DNA from: Limnohabitans sp. Rim8
GTDB lineage: Bacteria; Pseudomonadota; Gammaproteobacteria; Burkholderiales; Burkholderiaceae_C
Assembly: GCA_945877725.1 (NCBI GenBank)
Contig: CAMDXR010000098.1
Span: forward strand, 1 to 9,502
Direction: 5' to 3'
DNA length: 9,502 nucleotides
The notes under the pieces are model-generated. The model made no database searches. It worked only from the letters and a program-made list of their open reading frames with translations, and had not been told where the DNA came from. Made by a program: the position numbers and the translations under genes. Shown here one piece after another: positions 5,546-9,502 of the stretch. Position 1 is the stretch's first letter. Every line of letters begins with the position of its first letter.

Positions 5546-8500
5546 TTACTGGCGTCTCAAATCCAGGGTGTGAGGGAATTCGGGGCTGGCATGTTGGGTG
5601 GTGTTGGGTCCCAGGGCGGCCAGTTTGCGTATTTCGCCCGGGGTGTGTCCCATGCGGAAGAAACGGGCCAAGCGGCGGCTTTCGGCCTCGTAGGCATTCA
5701 CCGGGAAGCTGTCGTAGTTGCGCCCCCCCGGATGCACCACATGGTATTGGCACCCTCCCAGCGAGCGCTTCATCCAGGTGTCTACCAAGTCCACCGTCAA
5801 AGGCGCATGAACACCAATACTGGGGTGCAGTGACGAAGGCGGGTTCCAGGCCTTGTAGCGCACGCTGGCCACGTATTCGCCCACCACCCCCGTGGCTTGC
5901 AAGGGCAGGGCTTTGCCGTTCACGGTGACGCAGTGGCGGCTGGGGTTCATGCCGGTCACATGCACTTCAATGCGCTCCAGCGAGGAGTCAACATAGCGGG
6001 CGGTACCGCCCGCCGTGCTTTCTTCGCCCATGACGTGCCAGGGCTCCAGGGCGTTGCGCAAGGTCATGACCGCGCCATCCACCCGGAGTTGGCCCACCAG
6101 CGGAAAGCGGAACTCGAAATGCGGGGCAAACCAGCTGGGTTCGAAGTGAAAACCGGCATCGCCCAACTCGGTCAGTACATCGTCAAAATCTTTGTGAATC
6201 CAGTGCGGCAGCATGAAGCGGTCGTGCAGTTCAGTGCCCCAACGCGTGACCGGGGCCGAATAGGGTTCGTCCCAAAAGCGGGCCACCAAAGTGCGCAACA
6301 GTAACTGCTGCACGATGCTCATGCGGGCGTGCGGCGGCATCTCGAAGGCGCGCAGTTCCAGCAAGCCCAGCCGTCCGGTCGAAGAATCGGGCGAATACAT
6401 TTTGTCGATACAAAACTCGCTGCGGTGCGTGTTGCCGGTCACGTCCACCAAAATGTTGCGCAGGGTGCGATCGACCAGCCAGGGGGGCATGTCCGCGCCA
6501 AACTTTTGGCGGTTCTTCACAATCTCGCGCAGGGCAATTTCCAGTTCATAGACTTGGTCATTGCGAGCCTCGTCCACGCGCGGGGCTTGGCTGGTCGGGC
6601 CAATGAACATGCCGCTGAACAAATAGCTCAAGCTCGGGTGGTTGTGCCAATACAAGATCAGGCTGGCCAGCAACTCGGGGCGACGCAAAAACGGGCTGTC
6701 GGCCGGGGTGGCCCCCCCCATCACCATGTGGTTACCCCCTCCGGTGCCCGTGTGGCGGCCATCGGTCATGAACTTTTCGGCCGACAAGCGGGTTTCAAAT
6801 GCCGCTTGGTACAAAAATTCGGTGTGGTCCACCAGCTCGGTCCAGTTGTGGGCCGGGTGAATATTGACTTCGATGACCCCGGGGTCGGGCGTCACTTGCA
6901 GCAATTTCAGGCGCGGGTCGCGGGGTGGCGGGTAACCCTCCAGCACAATTTTCATGGCCAATTTTTGGGCTGTGGCTTCGACCGTACTGACCAAGGCCAG
7001 ATAGTCTTCCAAGCGGGCCAAAGGGGGCATGAACACATACAGCACCCCCGAAGTTTTGTCTTTTTTCTGCGCATCGGCTTCGGCCTTGGGGCCGTTGGCG
7101 CGCTGCGGGTCACGCACTTCCACGCACAGCGCCGTGCGTACCACCGAAGGGTCTGACTTGAACTTGGCAGGCTTGGTTTCTGTTGTGGCAGGTACCGGGG
7201 CAGCGTGACGCGGTTGAACCGTGACGGGTGAGGCAGTGGACAAGGGGGCGCGAGGCGCAAACGGGTCTTGCTCGATCATGCTCAAGCGGTCGGTGGGGGC
7301 AGACCAGGGCAATGAGTCCAGGGGCAAGCGCCAGCCCATGGGCGAGTCGCCGGGCATCAAATACATGCGTTCGTCGCGTAAAAACCAGCGCCCTGTTTGC
7401 CACAACGGGCCCTTCAGTCCGGGTTGTGGTGAGCTTGCGGTGTCTGCCATTTCCCGTGGTTGCAGGGGCAGCACATAGCCCACCACTTGGTCCAGCCCTT
7501 GGCTAAAAATGCGGTGCAATCTGGTGCGTTCCATCTCATCGTCCAGCCGGGCATCAAAGGGGTCCACGTTGACGGGCAAGCGGCGCTCGCGCCACAGGTA
7601 ATACCAAGTGTCCTCGTAACCTGGCAGCACGGTGTCTTTAGGCAAACCCAATTGTTCGGTCAGGCCTTGCATGAAGCGCTGGGCATCGGCGCTGGTGTAG
7701 TGGCTGGCCTCGCGTTCATCGGCAAACACGGCAGGGTCTTGCCAGCACGGGGTGCCGTCGGCGCGCCAATAAATGCTCAAAGCCCAGCGGGGCAGTTGTT
7801 CGCCCGGATACCACTTACCTTGGCCAAAATGCAAAAAACCGCCTTGACCATATTGCTGCCGCAGTTTGTGCACCAATTCGGTCGCCAAGCCCCTTTTGGT
7901 CGGTCCCAACGCGTCGGTGTTCCATTCGGCACCGTCACGGTCCAGGGTCGAAACAAAAGTGGGCTCTCCGCCCATGGTCAGCCGCACATCTTGGGCTTGC
8001 AGTTGCGCATCCACCTGCTCACCCAAGGCCAGCACGCGGGCCCATTGTTCGTCGGTATAGGGCTTGGTGACACGGGGGGATTCGTGTATTCGGGTCACGC
8101 GCATGTCGTGCATGAACGTGACTTCGGCCTCGTCCATCAGGCCCTCTATGGGCGCTGCGGCAGAAGGCTGGGGTGTGCAAGCCAGCGGAATGTGGCCTTC
8201 GCCCGCCAATAAACCCGAGGTGGGGTCCAAGCCTATCCAACCTGCGCCTGGCAAATACACCTCGCACCAGGCGTGCAGGTCGGTGAAGTCGACTTCGGTG
8301 CCACTGGGGCCGTCGAGGGATTTCACATCCGGGGCCAACTGAATCAAATAACCCGAGACAAAACGGGCGGCAATGTTCATGTGGCGGAACAATTGCACCA
8401 ACAACCAAGCCGAGTCACGGCAGGAACCACTTTTTAGGTGGAGCGTTTCTTCTGGCGTTTGCACCCCCGGCTCCATGCGGATGGTGTAGCGAATATCTTG

Positions 8501-8959
8501 GTGCAGGCGCTGGTTGACTTGCACCAAAAAGTCGATGGTGCGTTGGCGCTTGCGGTTCAAGCCGGACAGGTACTTTTTGAACAAAGGGGTTTTGCTGTCT
8601 TTGTGCAAATAAGACTTGAGTTCCTCCTTGACGGTGTCGGCGTACTTGAAGGGCACTTCCTCGGCAGAGGGCTCCAGAAAAAAGTCAAAGGGGTTGAACA
8701 CGGCCATTTCAGTGACCACGTCCACAGTGACCTTGAAAGCTGTGGTTTTTTTGGGGAACACCAAGCGCGCCTGGTAGTTGGCAAAGGCATCTTGCTGCCA
8801 ATTGATGAAGTGCTCGGCGGGCTCGACTTTCAGGCTGTAGGAAAGGATTCGGCTGCGGCTATGAGGTGCAGGGCGCAGGCGGATGACTTGGGGGCCCAAT
8901 TGAACGGGGCGATCGTATTCGTAATGGGTGACGTGGTGCAGGGCAACGTGTATCGACAT
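5546..8959 (-). CDS. Transglutaminase-like / DUF2126 fusion protein
   Basis: This 1137-residue protein is the standard long form of the family. Residues about 1-30 (HHVTHYEYDRPVQLGPQVIRLRP) are the bacterial transglutaminase N-terminal region. Residues about 150-250 are the catalytic core, with Cys180 in KSGSCRDSAW, His229 in DLHAWCEVYLP and Asp245 in GLDPTSG. From about 325 to the C-terminus is DUF2126, with MGGEPTFVS (329-337), GPTKRGLATELV, FGQGKWYPGEQLPRWALSIYWR (378-399), HTGTGGGNHMVMGG (736-749), VTGNTHRSEFCIDKMYSP (840-857) and LELRAFEMPPHARM (867-880). DUF2126 has been predicted to be a circularly permuted glutamine-synthetase-like carboxylate-amine ligase; the Glu, His and Arg residues in these motifs are candidates for metal, ATP and substrate binding. 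A low-complexity segment (about 560-635) interrupts it. No signal peptide is visible. It is the promoter-proximal gene of the cluster. The ATG at 8959 lacks a clear Shine-Dalgarno. Confidence 0.93.
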   Translation of the reverse strand: MSIHVALHHVTHYEYDRPVQLGPQVIRLRPAPHSRSRILSYSLKVEPAEHFINWQQDAFANYQARLVFPKKTTAFKVTVDVVTEMAVFNPFDFFLEPSAEEVPFKYADTVKEELKSYLHKDSKTPLFKKYLSGLNRKRQRTIDFLVQVNQRLHQDIRYTIRMEPGVQTPEETLHLKSGSCRDSAWLLVQLFRHMNIAARFVSGYLIQLAPDVKSLDGPSGTEVDFTDLHAWCEVYLPGAGWIGLDPTSGLLAGEGHIPLACTPQPSAAAPIEGLMDEAEVTFMHDMRVTRIHESPRVTKPYTDEQWARVLALGEQVDAQLQAQDVRLTMGGEPTFVSTLDRDGAEWNTDALGPTKRGLATELVHKLRQQYGQGGFLHFGQGKWYPGEQLPRWALSIYWRADGTPCWQDPAVFADEREASHYTSADAQRFMQGLTEQLGLPKDTVLPGYEDTWYYLWRERRLPVNVDPFDARLDDEMERTRLHRIFSQGLDQVVGYVLPLQPREMADTASSPQPGLKGPLWQTGRWFLRDERMYLMPGDSPMGWRLPLDSLPWSAPTDRLSMIEQDPFAPRAPLSTASPVTVQPRHAAPVPATTETKPAKFKSDPSVVRTALCVEVRDPQRANGPKAEADAQKKDKTSGVLYVFMPPLARLEDYLALVSTVEATAQKLAMKIVLEGYPPPRDPRLKLLQVTPDPGVIEVNIHPAHNWTELVDHTEFLYQAAFETRLSAEKFMTDGRHTGTGGGNHMVMGGATPADSPFLRRPELLASLILYWHNHPSLSYLFSGMFIGPTSQAPRVDEARNDQVYELEIALREIVKNRQKFGADMPPWLVDRTLRNILVDVTGNTHRSEFCIDKMYSPDSSTGRLGLLELRAFEMPPHARMSIVQQLLLRTLVARFWDEPYSAPVTRWGTELHDRFMLPHWIHKDFDDVLTELGDAGFHFEPSWFAPHFEFRFPLVGQLRVDGAVMTLRNALEPWHVMGEESTAGGTARYVDSSLERIEVHVTGMNPSRHCVTVNGKALPLQATGVVGEYVASVRYKAWNPPSSLHPSIGVHAPLTVDLVDTWMKRSLGGCQYHVVHPGGRNYDSFPVNAYEAESRRLARFFRMGHTPGEIRKLAALGPNTTQHASPEFPHTLDLRRQ

Positions 8960-9070
8960 ATTTCTATTTGCGCAACAGGGGCTGCACGCATGACAAATGC
9001 AGCTTGGGCTGCCTAAACTAGCAAGACACGCGCCAGGGTTCTGGACAAATGGGCTGTAAATACCTTTCTA

Positions 9071-9108
9071 AGACCCTTCCAAGACCCTTTAAACGAAGCT
9101 TTAGACCC
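9071..9108. promoter_or_regulatory. Three phased AGACCC boxes
   Basis: AGACCC occurs at 9071-9076, 9082-9087 and 9103-9108. The first two are part of the longer match AAGACCCTT. Spacings of 11 and 21 bp place all three on the same face of the helix. They lie between two divergent genes, so a binding site for a regulator is plausible, but the regulator is unknown and the motif is short. Confidence 0.35.
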
Positions 9109-9190
9109 CACAAAAGAGCGACGCGGCGGCCATTTCAGGCCCGCTTTTATTCGACCGTTTCAGGCAAGCACTTACAGCACCAGCCAATTC

Positions 9191-9197
9191 AGGGAGG
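9191..9197 (+). promoter_or_regulatory. Strong Shine-Dalgarno AGGGAGG
   Basis: AGGGAGG is followed after six bases by ATG at 9204. It is the clearest ribosome-binding site in the window, yet that ATG opens a 21-codon frame rather than the long membrane-protein frame, which decides how the comEC start should be viewed. Confidence 0.65.
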
Positions 9198-9203
9198 CTG
9201 ACC

Positions 9204-9269
9204 ATGACACTTTGCCCCAAGCCCCAAGCTGGTCAGGCGTTAGCCTGCGCTTTTCGGGCCTGTTCATGA
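9204..9269 (+). CDS. 21-codon ORF overlapping the comEC frame (leader peptide or frameshifted comEC start)
   Basis: The peptide MTLCPKPQAGQALACAFRACS starts at ATG 9204 behind a strong Shine-Dalgarno and ends in TGA at 9267-9269. That stop overlaps the first ATG of the comEC frame as ATGA. ATGA overlaps commonly couple translation of two cistrons. I do not recognise the peptide. Alternatively, one missing base in the TTT at 9211-9213 explains the break: with one more T, the strong start would read MTLLPQAPSWSG straight into the comEC frame, which is open upstream of its ATG. Confidence 0.4.
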   Translation: MTLCPKPQAGQALACAFRACS

Positions 9270-9502
9270 TCGTTCTGGCCTCCATGCGTTGGGCGCAGGG
9301 CTTGGGCTGGGTCTTGCTGGCGTGGTGCGGCGGCATTGCGCTGCAATTGCGGCAAGCCGCGCTTTGGCCATTCGGGGCTTATGCGGCCTTGGGCGTTTTG
9401 GCTTTGGGCCTTGCATGGGGGCTGCGAGTGGTAAGGGCCAAGCGCCTGGGTTCTTCGTTGACCGGTTTGAGATTGCTTTCGGGTGGCTTGGTTTGGGCGA
9501 TG
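9266..9502 (+). CDS. comEC: ComEC/Rec2-like DNA-uptake channel protein, N-terminal part
   Basis: The frame is open from ATG 9266 to the window edge (79 codons, 3' truncated). Residues about 9-28 (WAQGLGWVLLAWCGGIALQL) and about 36-53 are hydrophobic, consistent with the first membrane helices, and a third seems to begin near 70. The pattern GGIALQLRQAALWPFGAY resembles the N-termini of Burkholderiales ComEC/Rec2 proteins, inner-membrane channels that carry single-stranded DNA into the cytoplasm during natural transformation. The diagnostic competence and beta-lactamase-like domains would lie outside the window, so the name rests on this short region. No Shine-Dalgarno precedes 9266; Met7 (9284) or an upstream in-frame TTG at 9212 are other starts, and a frameshift from ATG 9204 is possible. 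It diverges from the DUF2126 cluster. Confidence 0.65.
   Translation, partial: MIVLASMRWAQGLGWVLLAWCGGIALQLRQAALWPFGAYAALGVLALGLAWGLRVVRAKRLGSSLTGLRLLSGGLVWAM

Larger units (their letters stand above)
8960..9203. promoter_or_regulatory. Divergent intergenic region between the DUF2126 cluster and comEC
   Basis: This region must hold the promoter of the minus-strand cluster and probably that of the plus-strand comEC-like gene. I see no -35/-10 pair on either strand that I would defend. It contains a GCAGC/GCTGC hairpin (8999-9012) in the likely leader of the DUF2126 gene, three AGACCC boxes spaced 11 and 21 bp (9071, 9082, 9103), and the octamer TTTCAGGC twice (9133 and 9158). Confidence 0.55.

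Noticed and set aside
6329..7156. 275-codon plus-strand ORF antisense to the DUF2126 gene
   Set aside because: It is the mirror of strongly conserved DUF2126 codons in a GC-rich gene, lacks a ribosome-binding site and shows no domain; it is a typical antisense shadow.
7460..8212. 250-codon plus-strand ORF antisense to the DUF2126 gene
   Set aside because: Same reasoning: the opposite strand encodes conserved ligase and transglutaminase motifs here, and this frame has a His/Gln/Gly-rich composition without family similarity.
9239..9252. attC-like GTTAGCC near the comEC start
   Set aside because: There is no partner inverse core, no integrase gene and the position is within a reading frame; chance match.

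Overview
The window reads as chromosomal DNA of a betaproteobacterium, most likely Burkholderiales/Comamonadaceae (Limnohabitans-, Rhodoferax- or Polaromonas-like). This is inferred from the moderately high GC, the style of the proteins, short palindromic repeats of the 'GCGAGC-AGGG-GCTCGC' and 'GGGATTCCCGCCTGCGCG' kinds, and the start of a ComEC/Rec2-like competence gene. No database search was possible.

The core is a three-gene cluster on the minus strand. In order of transcription it is: (1) 8959-5546, a 1137-residue fusion of a transglutaminase-like protease domain with a DUF2126 domain; (2) 5380-2495, a 961-residue fusion of a circularly permuted ATP-grasp ligase with an alpha-E helical domain; (3) 2478-1561, a stand-alone 305-residue transglutaminase-like protease. 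Comparative genomics by others has proposed that circularly permuted ATP-grasp, DUF2126 (a predicted permuted glutamine-synthetase-like ligase), alpha-E and transglutaminase-like proteins form a peptide-synthesis or peptide-tagging system, often with the Anbu proteasome-like NTN hydrolase. Its substrate and product are unknown. Here both ligases and both predicted amide-cleaving enzymes are present with recognisable active-site residues, but no Anbu gene lies in the window.

Downstream on the same strand, after a 259-bp spacer rich in short repeats, come a RidA-family gene (1301-843) and a DUF1993 gene (795-280). Past these lies a gene-poor stretch (1-279) with hairpins and an extremely AT-rich end.

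On the other side, a roughly 240-300 bp divergent intergenic region separates the cluster from a plus-strand membrane-protein gene, probably comEC, which runs off the right edge. The best ribosome-binding site there serves a 21-codon ORF that overlaps the comEC frame by ATGA, which suggests either a translationally coupled leader peptide or a frameshift near the start of comEC.

Non-coding structure worth attention: a three-copy REP family whose third copy shows full stem covariation, a REP/terminator composite between the two ligase genes, an 11-unit hexamer repeat in the ATP-grasp/alpha-E linker that contains a textbook G-quadruplex motif, and three helically phased AGACCC boxes in the divergent promoter region.
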